This document shows, one piece after another, positions 1 through 10,251 of a DNA stretch of 64,000 bases. The stretch comes from Hofstenia miamia (taxonomy: Eukaryota; Xenacoelomorpha; Acoela): the NCBI GenBank assembly GCA_004352715.1, contig SCFE01000029.1:1584282-1648281 (forward strand), given 5' to 3'. The notes beneath the pieces are model-generated. The model was not told where the DNA came from, did no database searches, and worked only from the letters and a program-made list of their open reading frames with translations. How positions within the stretch are numbered: the stretch's first letter is position 1; each line of letters begins with the position of its first letter. A program made the position numbers and the translations under genes.

Positions 1-426
1 GATGGAAAAATTTCAGTACAGGAACGAGAACTGTCAAAAAACTTGACAGTGACACGTATCAAGCTTTTGGGCATTACACCATTAACAAATTTCGTCGTGA
101 ACGACATGGTCATTTGCAGCAGTGTGAAATCATTTCAAGACAGGACAATGCTCGTCCACAGGCCTTTCATATACAACAGTTTTTCTAGCGCAAGCACATC
201 ATCCTTTCGAAGCAGCCACCGTATTCACCAGATTTAAGAGGTTGGGACCAATGGCTCAACAAAATGCTAAAAATTAACCTGAAAGAGGAAACATTTGATA
301 TACTTGAAGATCTCCTCTCATTTCTTATCATCGACACATATAGTGAAGCTGATGGAAGAGGCTCATAGTTATACCTATTCTTGTCAACATGTTATCAGAC
401 TTAATGGTGCTTATGACGTACAATAA
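1..426 (+). pseudogene. mariner-family transposase relic, C-terminal half
   Basis: Reading the + strand with one in-frame stop gives the block QDNARPQA (about 148-172), then LSKQPPYSPDL (about 205-237), which is the second catalytic Asp region and the PPYSPDL signature of mariner-type D,D34D transposases. The same frame region ends with RLNGAYDVQ followed by TAA at 424-426, matching the usual mariner C-terminus. The family cuts and pastes its own DNA at TA sites. The N-terminal DNA-binding half lies before the window or is lost. An in-frame stop after the QQFF block and at least one frameshift after residue KMLK mean it is not functional. No inverted terminal repeat was located after 426. Confidence 0.72.
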
Positions 427-1270
427 ATAATTAATATTAGTTTGTTTAGTTTGTTAAATATATTTTTTGAAACGATTCTAATTCTTTATCAGACAAGTCA
501 ATTTTTCTAGATAGTTTCCATGATAGTTTAAAAAGTGACCACTTGTTGCTCTACATGTCAACACAATTTTTAAGATTTTTAAGAATTAAATGTTGGATCA
601 GAAATATCTTCATTAAATGCTTGAACCTTCAGAAAGCAAGAGGTTTTCTCTTGGTCTCTTTGTCGAGATTTACAAATTTGTTGTTGAGGTTCTTTTTCAC
701 TCATTTTATTTCTATATTTTTCTAGGTTTCTTTGTAGTAGTAATCAGGTTTTGTCTATGAAAACTCTCCATAAAACAGGAGTTTTTTTATTGGCATATTT
801 GTTGATATTCACATTCTTATTGTAGAGCTTCCGGATGTTATAATAGATAACATGTTCAGTTTTCATTTAAAATATTTGCTTTTTACCACACTTCTTTGAA
901 TTTTAGCCGCTTTAGAAAGGGTTTCGCCATGTTTTATATAATATTAAATCAGAAAAATCAGAATTACTTCTTCAATAAAACTTAATGCGCTCGCATGAAG
1001 GCTAGAAGTACTTGCATTCTCATTTGATAATAGTGTATTAAAAAATACAAACATTGTTCTTTACGATAATTCAAGGCCTAGTAAAATCATGTGTTACGAT
1101 ATGTTGTCGTCAACTTCGCTTACAGGATATCATTAAACTTTTTTATCATAGTATAATAATTTAAATGTGCGAAAACTAAATTTGCCCGGATAAAGCTGAA
1201 ATTTTCAGGATTAATTTTTAATATAGATATTGATTAGTTTGATAGATTTCTGGATTAATAACAAAAAAAG
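427..1270. other. AT-rich sequence with no recognised gene
   Basis: Stop codons are dense in all frames and only short open stretches occur. I see no transposon protein motif, splice-like exon or RNA gene here. Confidence 0.5.
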
Positions 1271-1278
1271 AAACATTC

Positions 1279-1280
<2 letters not shown>

Positions 1281-1309
<29 letters not shown>

Positions 1310-1314
1310 CAATA
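1281..1314. repeat. (TA)n microsatellite
   Basis: Alternating T and A with one interruption (ataaatata). First of many TA tracts in this window. Confidence 0.9.
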
Positions 1315-1368
1315 TCAATTCCAGTTAAGAAAACGATTGACCATNTTCTACACGATTATAAGTCATAT

Positions 1369-1614
1369 GTGAATACAGAGAGAAAAGCAAAAGCCATGAT
1401 AGAACAAGATGACTATAAGAAATCAAAAGTGATACTGTTGCAGAACGACAGCAAAGAAAGGGTTTACATTGAAGGCACAATAACACCAGACCAGCTATAC
1501 CCACATGGAAAACCAATAAAAGTGCAACTGCAAGATCTTAGAAACGAAATTGAGCAGCAACACCTGAAAGCTATAATGTTATTCTCCAGAGAGAGCAGTT
1601 CTAAAAATGACTAA
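1369..1614 (+). CDS. unassigned open stretch, 81 codons
   Basis: The open frame extends upstream of the first ATG to about 1324, through a single N at 1345, and it is unusually lysine, glutamine and glutamate rich with a low density of AT-driven residues for this window (for example NDSKERVYIEGTITPDQLYP). That composition looks protein-coding rather than random. After the stop at 1614 similar composition continues (ANGIRENNVGSSAGG) to another stop, which suggests a decayed longer frame, perhaps retroelement ORF1, but I recognise no family. It could also be chance. Confidence 0.25.
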   Translation: MNTERKAKAMIEQDDYKKSKVILLQNDSKERVYIEGTITPDQLYPHGKPIKVQLQDLRNEIEQQHLKAIMLFSRESSSKND

Positions 1615-1814
1615 GCAAATGGAATTCGAGAAAACAATGTGGGATCATCAGCAGGCGGAAATGATAATCCAAAAGGCGGATAAACTGGTTCACAGAGAAT
1701 GAGCTGTGCTAAAAATAACACAAGCTGAGGGAGGCGTGTAGCATCATCCAAATAAATCAGAAATAAGCTGCAAACGTCGCAAGAAGAACTAAGATCAAAA
1801 GAAAGTTGATTAAA

Positions 1815-3070
1815 AATAGTGTAATTAAATCAATTGATATTATTTCAGAATAATTTGTAAAATGCAACCAAGAATTTGATAAAGAATTTTACTTGGAATT
1901 CTTATTTTGCTTTTCAATAATGGTTTGATTATTTAATACAATGTCGAGGTAATCAAGCAGTGGTTAGTTGTGGTCTGGATACATCACAGGGAATGATTCA
2001 AGGGTCTCTGTGCCAGACCATGAAAGTGCACATAGGCTAGGTGTAGGGGTTTTCTTTTGATTAGCTGACTAGCATTTCCTTTCTACATGTATCAAACAAT
2101 TAACTGTCAACAAATGGTTGGATTACCAAACCCTAGGAATTATATTAATAGTATTTTAGATTTAAATTAGTGACCCATAATTGACTGATAAAGAGACCGT
2201 ACATGTAGTAAATTATAAATGTAGGTTAAGAAGTTGTTCAAATAGAATTATATTTAAATAAGCCAATATATTTCAGTAATGGCTGCATGTAATATTTAAT
2301 GAACAACTAGTAACAGTCCCAGTTGCAAATAGATACAACATTTTCACCCAATAGAGTCTAAGTCGAGTTGTGTCATGTCTTGAATAAGCACTGAGCTAAT
2401 GTAGGGTACACATAAGCTATCTTGATTGAGCTGAGAAGTGGTACTCAAACATTGGATGAAATGGTGAAACTGGATGTGGAGACGCCCACTAGAAGATCAT
2501 TATGGAGGTTACAGCATGGCTTCATCACCTAAAAAGTGAATAGTTAGTCTGAGATTACATAATGTAACAGAAGAAACTAGTCAAGCAGTAACAAAAAGTA
2601 AATCCTTACCTGCAATAACACAGCTAACATTATAAAGTAACAGTAGATAAACAGTGATAATGCCTGGTAGAGGATATTACACTGACAGACACAGCAATAA
2701 AATGGATATCACCAACAAAGAAACCAATGCTAAAATATGAAAAGTACTTCATAAGAATAAGGATAAAAAATCAACCATTAGGGAGACTGAGCATCATAGA
2801 AATAGTGAACAGCACAAAAATATGCCACACAGAGAATGACATACTTAGCAATGCTACAAAAAAATACATGTGGGGAGTGGACTCAATTTGTAAGCTCAGG
2901 CAGACAAAGAGACAACCACTGTTAACAATGAGGAAGCTGTTAAGAAGGAAATACAAAACACTATGTTAGAATGATAAAAGTAAAAATGGTGGATGAACTA
3001 ATAAAAATGCCAATGAAGAGATACATAATGGATTACTGAAGATGCTCATGCACAAAAATGCTGAAGAAAT
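1815..3070. other. unassigned region, possible decayed retroelement sequence
   Basis: No recognised domain. From about 2450 to 3060 the + strand is purine-rich with an 80-codon open stretch at 2727-2969 (contains KYMWGVDSICKLRQTKRQ), unlike the AT-rich background. This composition resembles that of the retroelement coding relics elsewhere in the window, but no motif confirms it. Confidence 0.3.
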
Positions 3071-3075
3071 TACAA

Positions 3076-3079
3076 ACAN

Positions 3080-3114
<35 letters not shown>

Positions 3115-3125
3115 TATATATATAC
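3076..3125. repeat. (TA)n tract immediately upstream of NPxY mini-exon 1
   Basis: TA run starting beside a single N at 3080 and ending about 36 bases before the acceptor of the 3162 exon. Equivalent tracts precede mini-exons 2, 3 and 4. Confidence 0.9.
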
Positions 3126-3161
3126 GTACAAATAACGAAAAATAATTTCATTTTTATTTAG

Positions 3162-3212
3162 AATGAAAATAACACTACAAATATGAGCCTTGAAAATCCA
3201 GTATATGAAATG
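3162..3212 (+). CDS. candidate NPxY cytoplasmic-tail mini-exon, copy 1
   Basis: A 51-base block with an AG acceptor before it (tttttatttag) and GTAATT after it. In frame 0 it reads NENNTTNMSLENPVYEM, 17 codons with no stop and both ends in the same phase, so the exon could be skipped or repeated without shifting the frame. LENPVY fits the (F/L)xNPxY sorting and PTB-adaptor motif found in tails of receptors such as LDLR and CED-1/Draper/MEGF10 relatives; that role is inference from a short motif. Three further copies at 5860, 6626 and 10252 keep length, borders and reading frame while neighbouring intron bases differ. The parent receptor gene would begin before this window. Alternative: an ancient repeat that happens to stay open. 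Confidence 0.55.
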
Positions 3213-3669
3213 GTAATTATGTTTATTATCGTTATATATGTATTTTATTTTTCAACATTTGCACATAAAACAATGTCTAATATGACATTTAACATCTCGA
3301 TTTCATTGAACTTGTCCACAAATGAATATATAGCAAGGCATTCAAGTCACTTTTGAATGTATACCTACATTTTGCGGAATGTTTTAGTCAGCTTCTTATC
3401 CTAGTAATTGTTGTGCCATGACAATTAATTTTCAACCTCTTTCCACGTTTTTTCATTCCTAGAAATTAGATTCATATCTATAGTATCCCCTCAAAATTCC
3501 AAAAAATTGTTAAACTATCTAGAATACTACCCAAAGCAAACTAAACTTTAATATTATCCTTCAAAAGACCAGGATCATGCATATTCTAGCAATAGTAACA
3601 TGGACGAAATTTTAGATTATTTTCAGAATATATATAAATACATATATATATATATATAATATATATATA
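3213..3669 (+). repeat. intron-like part of duplicated unit 1
   Basis: The sequence after exon copy 1 (atttattatcgttatatatgta..., then the block around 3315-3380 containing tgtccacaaatgaata and gcattcaagtca) aligns with the sequence after copies 2 and 4, showing that whole exon-plus-intron units were duplicated. It ends near 3590-3640 in a block (gaccaggatcatgcatattc, then attttagattattttcag) that recurs at about 10140-10175, 10545-10620 and 11078-11110, followed by a (TA)n tract that runs into the gap. Confidence 0.7.
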
Positions 3670-4669
3670 NNNNNNNNNNNNNNNNNNNNNNNNNNNNNNN
3701 NNNNNNNNNNNNNNNNNNNNNNNNNNNNNNNNNNNNNNNNNNNNNNNNNNNNNNNNNNNNNNNNNNNNNNNNNNNNNNNNNNNNNNNNNNNNNNNNNNNN
3801 NNNNNNNNNNNNNNNNNNNNNNNNNNNNNNNNNNNNNNNNNNNNNNNNNNNNNNNNNNNNNNNNNNNNNNNNNNNNNNNNNNNNNNNNNNNNNNNNNNNN
3901 NNNNNNNNNNNNNNNNNNNNNNNNNNNNNNNNNNNNNNNNNNNNNNNNNNNNNNNNNNNNNNNNNNNNNNNNNNNNNNNNNNNNNNNNNNNNNNNNNNNN
4001 NNNNNNNNNNNNNNNNNNNNNNNNNNNNNNNNNNNNNNNNNNNNNNNNNNNNNNNNNNNNNNNNNNNNNNNNNNNNNNNNNNNNNNNNNNNNNNNNNNNN
4101 NNNNNNNNNNNNNNNNNNNNNNNNNNNNNNNNNNNNNNNNNNNNNNNNNNNNNNNNNNNNNNNNNNNNNNNNNNNNNNNNNNNNNNNNNNNNNNNNNNNN
4201 NNNNNNNNNNNNNNNNNNNNNNNNNNNNNNNNNNNNNNNNNNNNNNNNNNNNNNNNNNNNNNNNNNNNNNNNNNNNNNNNNNNNNNNNNNNNNNNNNNNN
4301 NNNNNNNNNNNNNNNNNNNNNNNNNNNNNNNNNNNNNNNNNNNNNNNNNNNNNNNNNNNNNNNNNNNNNNNNNNNNNNNNNNNNNNNNNNNNNNNNNNNN
4401 NNNNNNNNNNNNNNNNNNNNNNNNNNNNNNNNNNNNNNNNNNNNNNNNNNNNNNNNNNNNNNNNNNNNNNNNNNNNNNNNNNNNNNNNNNNNNNNNNNNN
4501 NNNNNNNNNNNNNNNNNNNNNNNNNNNNNNNNNNNNNNNNNNNNNNNNNNNNNNNNNNNNNNNNNNNNNNNNNNNNNNNNNNNNNNNNNNNNNNNNNNNN
4601 NNNNNNNNNNNNNNNNNNNNNNNNNNNNNNNNNNNNNNNNNNNNNNNNNNNNNNNNNNNNNNNNNNNNN
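3670..4669. other. assembly gap, exactly 1000 N
   Basis: Run of N. The exact 1000 length suggests a default size rather than a measured one. It begins inside a (TA)n tract and ends inside a Penelope-like reverse transcriptase, so it hides the 5' part of that element. Confidence 0.99.
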
Positions 4670-5528
4670 GAAGATTCAATACATTTTTTAGATGCAACAT
4701 TGAAGAAAACATCAATGGGATTTGAAATATCTGCTTTTAGAAAACCTACTAACACCGGATTATATATACCATTTTAATCATACTGTGATAATAAATATAA
4801 ACATTCAATTCCGAAAAACTTGTTTAGAAGAGCTGTTTTACTATCATCTCACTACAATGTACTTACAATGGCTTTTGATAAAATATTTGAAAATTTAAGA
4901 TCTAATGGGTATCCTGAAAAATTATTGCAAAAAACATCAAAAGAAGCTCTAACATCCTTTTCATTAAAATACAATTCGCAATAACACGAAGATAGTATAT
5001 TTTGGAAACTACCTTTTGTTAAACATCAAGAATCACGTCTTAAGAAATCTAGATATAATTTAAATAGAAAACTGAGGAAATCAAGAATTATACCAATTTT
5101 AAATTCGGAAAAAACATCAAATTTAATTCGTAACGAAGATCTAATTCAATAACCTATAGTTTCATCAATTGTCAGAAGTGTGACAGCTTCTACTTTGGTG
5201 AAACCAAAAGGCATTTGAAGAAACGAATTCAAGAACATCTCTATGGACACTTACAATCCGAAATTTATATGCACTGAAAAATACACAAAGCATCAACATC
5301 TGACTTTAATATTTTAATGAAACACAAATGCAACAAGATCGCAGAATCAATTTATATTAAGGAAGAGAAACCTAATTTAAATACTAAATGTCATCAAACT
5401 CTTCACTTGTTTTAGTTTAATTAATTAATGATTTGTAAATTTATATTTTACCACCAAATAAATTTTTGACTGACGATGGTACAGTAAGTACCGAAAGTAC
5501 TCTTAATAAAAATTTTCGCTGTTTCTTC

Positions 5529-5530
<2 letters not shown>
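4670..5530 (+). mobile_element. Penelope-like retroelement, 3' part, degenerate (RT C-terminus plus GIY-YIG endonuclease)
   Basis: The + strand begins in frame with SIHFLDATLKKTSMGFEISA and FRKPTNTGLY, the palm-end motif of Penelope-like reverse transcriptases, and continues through the thumb (NLRSNGYPEKLLQK). After a frameshift near 5155 it reads CDSFYFGETKRHLKKRIQEH (about 5175-5240), the GIY-YIG endonuclease core with YFGET in place of the usual YIGET. The frame ends TLHLF at about 5415. The 3' end has the ctgacgatgg...accgaaag block at 5470-5500, also seen in the related copies at 45 and 48.8 kb, and stops at a (TA)n tract. In-frame stops and frameshifts show it is dead. Its 5' part lies in the preceding gap. 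Confidence 0.85.

Positions 5531-5562
<32 letters not shown>
5531..5562. repeat. (TA)n tract at the 3' end of the Penelope-like element
   Basis: Continuous TA run abutting the element's 3' end; the bases before the gap at 3640-3669 are also (TA)n, so the element appears to sit inside one TA tract. Confidence 0.9.
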
Positions 5563-5567
<5 letters not shown>

Positions 5568-5815
5568 CTCTCTCGCTAACTGTTTCTTAAAAACCTCAAC
5601 ATAAACCTTTGAAAATTTGCAGGGTAGTTTCTCTTAAATTTACCTACTCCCATGGTAAATATACTTAAGTTCGAGTGAATACTGCCACAGCAATGGTAAA
5701 AAAATAGGTATTTTCGGGAAAAAGTGCGATTCCCGCTAAATGCCTTAGAAATTTTGGACCATTTCCCGCCTAATGTAAGGTTTTTGCATTTTCCATAGCA
5801 AAAAGCGGGAGAATA
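5563..5815. other. intergenic or intronic sequence, nothing recognised
   Basis: Slightly higher complexity than the surroundings (segments such as gtttctcttaaatttacctactcccatgg) but no open frame or repeat relation that I can support. Confidence 0.4.
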
Positions 5816-5859
5816 TAAATATATATATATATAATGAATAGGATTTCATTATTATTTAG

Positions 5860-5910
5860 AATGATAACAACGCAACAAATATAGGCCTTAAAAATCCATT
5901 ATATGAAATG
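5860..5910 (+). CDS. candidate NPxY cytoplasmic-tail mini-exon, copy 2
   Basis: Same structure as the copy at 3162: acceptor cattattatttag, 51 open bases, donor GTAAAT. It reads NDNNATNIGLKNPLYEM. The NPxY core is kept (NPLY) while the acidic residue before it has become Lys and Met-8 has become Ile. A (TA)n tract ends 26 bases upstream of the exon. Of the four copies this one is closest in layout to copy 4, because both are followed about 250-410 bases later by the same 26-codon candidate terminal exon. Function as an adaptor-docking tail is inferred. Confidence 0.55.
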
Positions 5911-6545
5911 GTAAATATTTTAATAACCATTATATATTTGTTTCATTTTTCGCCAGTTGCACATAATATGATGGTTAGTATTAAATTTTACAACTCTATT
6001 TAATTGTACTTCTCCGCCAATGAATGCGTAGCAAATCATGCAAGTCATTTTTCAATTTATACTCAGATTTTGTAGAAAGTCTTAATTAACTTGTTATCTC
6101 AATAAATGTTGTTTCAGAACAATTAAAATTATATAATTAAGTTTTGAATCAAATTCTAGATACTGGCTATCATTGTTTTATACACTCTACATGGGTCTAC
6201 TAGAGAAACCCTCAACGAGAAATCTCACACCTTTTTCTAGGTTGTGAAATCTAAACTATGCTCTGAGCTAGGTTTTTTGTGTGTTACAAACATATACATG
6301 AATTGGCCTAGAGAAATTGAACAATATGATAAATCAGGAATTGCATTTAATCAGGATTGCACTTTAAAATTGAAGTTTCTCTCCAACTCTGCATTTTTAC
6401 CTACCCCCTAAAATACAGTCTGCAATGCAACATTGTCTTATTTTCCTGGTTGCGTGACTAAACAAGACTTAGGTTTTTAATTGATAAAAGTTGCTGAGAT
6501 TAATTGCAGCTTATATGGGCTTTCTATATATATATATAAATATGT
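5911..6545 (+). repeat. duplicated unit 2 (intron and 3' sequence)
   Basis: About 600 bases that align with 10303-11070. Shared landmarks are the block with ccagttgcacataatatgatgg near 5953, caagtcatttttcaatttat near 6041, the candidate terminal exon at 6160-6240, the block with ggttgtgaaatctaaactatg near 6240, and gttgctgagattaattgcag near 6490 with a (TA)n tract after it. Confidence 0.8.
6160..6240 (+). CDS. candidate terminal exon, copy A (26 codons then TAG)
   Basis: After an acceptor-like gaatcaaattctag the + strand is open for 26 codons (begins ILAIIVLYTLHGSTRETL) and ends at TAG 6238-6240. The duplicate at 10713-10793 is open over the same 26 codons and stops at the same base. Spliced to the 51-base NPxY exon in frame 0, it would give a short hydrophobic-then-polar C-terminus. 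Substitutions between the two copies are a mix of silent and replacement, so conservation as protein is suggested, not shown. It may instead be conserved only because the duplication is recent. Confidence 0.3.
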   Translation: MLAIIVLYTLHGSTRETLNEKSHTFF

Positions 6546-6546
6546 A

Positions 6547-6608
6547 AATTTGTTTATATGTACGTATATATATATATATATATATATATACGTACATATA
6601 AACAAATT
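6547..6608. repeat. perfect 62-bp palindrome centred on (TA)13
   Basis: Left arm aatttgtttatatgtacg and right arm cgtacatataaacaaatt are exact reverse complements flanking the TA run 6565-6590. The palindrome ends 17 bases before the first base of NPxY mini-exon 3 (6626), overlapping the region where its branch point and acceptor tract would lie. It could extrude as a cruciform or fold in RNA. Confidence 0.9.
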
Positions 6609-6625
6609 ATTTCATTATTATTTAG

Positions 6626-6676
6626 AATGATAACAACACAGCAAATATGGCCTTTGAAAATCAAGTATATGAAATG
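6626..6676 (+). CDS. candidate NPxY cytoplasmic-tail mini-exon, copy 3 (NQVY variant)
   Basis: Acceptor cattattatttag, 51 open bases, donor GTAACT; reads NDNNTANMAFENQVYEM. The frame and the aromatic at the -5 position (F) are kept, but Pro of NPxY is Gln, giving NQVY. NxxY without Pro can still bind some PTB domains, but usually more weakly; here that is speculation. Unlike copies 2 and 4 its downstream intron is interrupted after only about 20 bases by foreign sequence (the LINE starting near 6695), so this copy may have lost its normal splice partner. Confidence 0.5.
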
Positions 6677-6694
6677 GTAACTATATTTATTATC

Positions 6695-7520
6695 ATTAAT
6701 TTTCGCCCGCCTAAATCAAGAAAACGCTGCCGAAGCTCTTCTCTTTTTTCAAGTCTTCCCTATCCACACCCACAAAGGTCAAAAAAACACCGCAATAGTC
6801 ACTCTCTCACCCCAAAACGCCTCAAAATCATATCACTGTCCCCCCACCAAGTGCACTTTCAACGCCCAAACTCTTCTCCTTTCCAGAATATCACCTGCAC
6901 CAAGAAGGCAAACAAAATCTAGCGTAAAGTTCGTACAAATCATCTGCAAAATCAAGTCACAACCATCCATTAATGCCCAGGAAGTAACACCGTAACACGA
7001 AGTAAACACGTCAACACTGTAATGCTCAACACGATCTTATTAATGCTCCAACTTCCATGCCCTACACGTTCCGCTCAAAGCTTCACAATATATTGACAAA
7101 AGTAAGGAAGAAATTCACTCCTCACCATATCTACCTTTTCGAAATCACCCCCCGTCTGTGCTCTAAAACTCTCTCTAAAAGAACTTCGCAATGAAGCACT
7201 GCAGTTAAATCATAAGAAGCTTCTCGTTTTAGTGCCATTCCAGTCTTTGATCATTTCCTTCTTTCGTGTGCTCTATAATTTCCACTCTTCTTGCATATGA
7301 TGGCATCCACCTGCATGATAAACGTCTCTCAGTCTCAGTCTTCATCCGCAATCTAAAAAACTTTTTTCACACTCTTTCAACTGTCTCAAATCAACATGGC
7401 TCCTTGCGACAACCCACAATTTCATACGCAGCTTCCTACAACACACGCCGTGCTCTAGTGCCAACACCTACTGATCATCCCACTCTACACCGTCCCCTTT
7501 TCCAATGAAATAGGTAAACA
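6695..7520 (+). mobile_element. GC-richer foreign segment, probable 5' region or ORF1 of the following LINE
   Basis: The intron shared by units 1, 2 and 4 breaks off abruptly at about 6695 and is replaced by C-rich sequence quite unlike its surroundings. The frame through 6926 is rich in Pro, Ser, Arg and Lys (RPPKSRKRCRSSSLFSS), and a later 80-codon frame at 7266-7508 continues that composition. Basic, Ser/Pro-rich ORF1 products are common in CR1 and jockey type LINEs, and the endonuclease of ORF2 follows at 7780. No zinc knuckle or PHD motif is visible, so ORF1 identity is inferred from position only. Confidence 0.4.
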
Positions 7521-7739
7521 TTCGGAAGTTATTGTTTATATTTGTATTGCTACTTAAAAATGTAAAACTATGTTATATACACATGAGACAACCACGCACA
7601 CACTGAAACAAACTGCATTATAAACACTACTAGGAAATATCACTAAAATGTTGTAAATCTTTTTTACTTTCATTTTTGACTAATTTTAATAATTTAATTA
7701 TCCAAGCAGGAGATGGAGAATAAAATTTAGAGGAATGTA

Positions 7740-10130
7740 ATCTTCAGAATTTAGAGAATCGCTATAAAGACAATTTTAAATATATTTATCTGAATGCCAG
7801 AAGTCTGAATTCAAATAGAAATCATTTTCTTAAAATATCCACTCAATTTAGCTCAAATTATATTTTTTGTGTCACAGAAACTTGGTTAAACAATGATATC
7901 AATCCAAATTTTTTCAATACATACTCGGAAAATTTTAATGTTCTTCCTAAAAATAGAGATAGTAGAGGTGATGACCTTATTCAAATTTTACCAAAACTTT
8001 TAAATCCTATAAGTAAAAAAGAATTTGAGTTTTATCATTGTGTTTTTGAGTCATTATGGATCGAAATTAAATCACCTACAAATTGTTCGGAAAATGAATT
8101 AATTAATGTTACTTATCATCTAAATAACTTTCTTGTATAGTATATAAAGTCTAAATACAATGAAATTTTCAAATATTCCTAGCAATAGCTAATCACTAAA
8201 CAAATTAGGTGACTTTAACGTCAACTATTTCAATTTTTATGAAAAAAAATCATTGAAAGACTTATGCACTATTTATAAATTAAAAATAATCAACACTCAA
8301 AATCCCACTCGAAAAACGACATTAATTGATTATTTTTTAACCAATTCGGAAACTATATATAATAATTCTATCTTTAAATCCTTCAGTGATCACTCACACT
8401 GTATTTATATTAGTATTATTCACGTTAAGCTTTCTAAATTTAAAACGGTTTTTTCTTAGGATTTCAAAAATTATTCAGATGAGATCATCGAAAATTTACA
8501 TAAAATGTTTCATTCGTCTATATTTTTACTCTAAATTCTGGTTCCCATATGTTAAACAAAGTAACACCGCTAAAAACCCACCGAGTAATCAACAAGCACA
8601 CCTGATCATCAACTAATTAAGAATACCATAAACGAAGGCAGAAACTCTTTGAACTAGCTAAAGCTAATCTGACCAAAATAAATTGGACTAATTACTAAAG
8701 ATCAAAAACATTCAGCTTTTAAATTTTCTGAAAACTTAATTTTTTCTAAACAAAAGTGGAAATTTTTAACCCGTATTATTGGAAAATCGAGTGGGCTCAA
8801 TAGTGACATTTCAGAAATATCTATTGATAATAAAACAATTACCGATAAAAAAAGGATATTAAGTCATTTAAATAAAATATTTAAATAATTAGGTAACTTC
8901 AATTTTCCTAAAACTCTTCTATCAGGACATTTGCAATCAAATTGTAAATCAACGTTTCAATTTATGTTATCTACCTTAAGAGAATTAAAAACTATTGTAC
9001 AAAATTTAGATGTTATTATATCTTCAGGTTCTACTGATTTAATTACTATATTATTAATAAATTATTTCATGTATTTGGTAGCCATAAATCATTTGTATTT
9101 AGTCAATGAAAGGGTCAGGTATAACACCTTTGTATAAGAATAGGGATCCCCTTATTGCTAAAAATTATAGGTCAATATTAATAACGCAACTTCTTAGAAA
9201 ATTATTCGAAAAATTTTTGCATATCCAAATCATTTAATACCTCGCATCTGAGAAAATCTTATCATCTAAATAATAAGGTCTCTGCTCTAAGCATAGTACA
9301 AATCATGTAATTATTTCAATTAGCAAGAAAATATCCTCAAATAAATCTCAAAATAAATATAGTTGCCCAGTCCTTCTAGGTTTAAGCAAGGTTTTTAATT
9401 CAATGAATTTTTAAATTTTGCTATTAAACTTTAAAATTACGGATTTCAACAAAATTCAATTGAAAGTTACTTATGAGTTTTTTATAAAATCGAAAACAGC
9501 GTGTTTTAATGAATAGTATGAAATCTGAATATCCTAAAACCGATCGAGGAGTGCCTCAAGGAACAGTACTAGGGCCAATTTTATTTGCAATATTTGTATT
9601 AATTAAGCATACATATCATATAAAATATATCAATTTGCAGATGGTAATTGCCTGATAAATACAGATAATGATGCATTTAGAGCCACAAAAAATTTACAAA
9701 TTAATATTGAAAACCTTACTAGGTATTTCTCATCCAATCAATTTAAAATTAATATTGAAAAAACGCAATTCATTATATTTTGCCCCAATTCTGAAAAAGA
9801 AATAACAAACAAGATTGAATTATTTGTTAACAGTGTTCCAATAAAACAAAGTGATCATGTTACATATTTAGCTGTTGATATTGACAAAGATTTAAAACTT
9901 GATAAATTTCTCCTAAAAAATTACAAAAATGGCTTCTGGCGTTAGATACTTATACCACATCAGAAATTTTGGACCAGATTATCACGTTCAATTATTGCAT
10001 GCATTTTGTTTATATCAATTACATTATTGTTCATTTCTATTTATATATCAAGTACAACTTCATGCAGCTTCAATATATTGTTTAAGCATGAATATGGCAG
10101 AGAATCACTACCTTTCTTGATAATTAATTA
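7740..10130 (+). mobile_element. CR1/jockey-like non-LTR retrotransposon ORF2, many stops and frameshifts
   Basis: Domains appear in the right order on the + strand. Apurinic endonuclease: YLNARSLNSN (about 7786), FCVTETWLN (about 7870), GDFNVNYFNFY (about 8210), SDHSHCIY (about 8385). Reverse transcriptase: SGITPLYKNRDPLIAKNYRS (about 9110-9175), then DRGVPQGTVLGPILFAIF (about 9540-9597), then QFADGNCL at 9631, where the second catalytic Asp of the FADD box is Gly. C-terminal region: VDIDKDLKLDKF and IRNFGPDYHVQLLHAF (about 9870-10005), typical of CR1/L2/jockey ORF2 ends. Numerous stops make it inactive. It lies inside the duplicated receptor-like unit 3, whose flanking sequence resumes at about 10140. 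Confidence 0.85.
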
Positions 10131-10173
10131 AAAGTACTCTTGGAATTGCACCATTGATAAAATTTTAGACTAT

Positions 10174-10178
<5 letters not shown>

Positions 10179-10211
<33 letters not shown>
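10179..10211. repeat. (TA)n tract upstream of mini-exon 4
   Basis: TA run ending about 40 bases before the exon at 10252. Confidence 0.9.
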
Positions 10212-10215
<4 letters not shown>

Positions 10216-10251
10216 ACATACATATAATGAAAAAAATTCATTATTATTTAG

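Noticed and set aside
3586-4755. long frames of several hundred codons crossing N gaps (also at 60425-61523 and 62276-63761)
   Set aside because: They are open only because N codons cannot be stops. Only the short sequenced ends were considered.
5911-5999. read-through of the NPxY exon into the following hydrophobic codons as an unspliced C-terminal membrane segment
   Set aside because: Copies differ in where the read-through frame stops (about 24 to 44 codons beyond the exon) while the 51-base part keeps its frame, and a GTAA follows ATG in all four; splicing is the simpler reading, though not proven.
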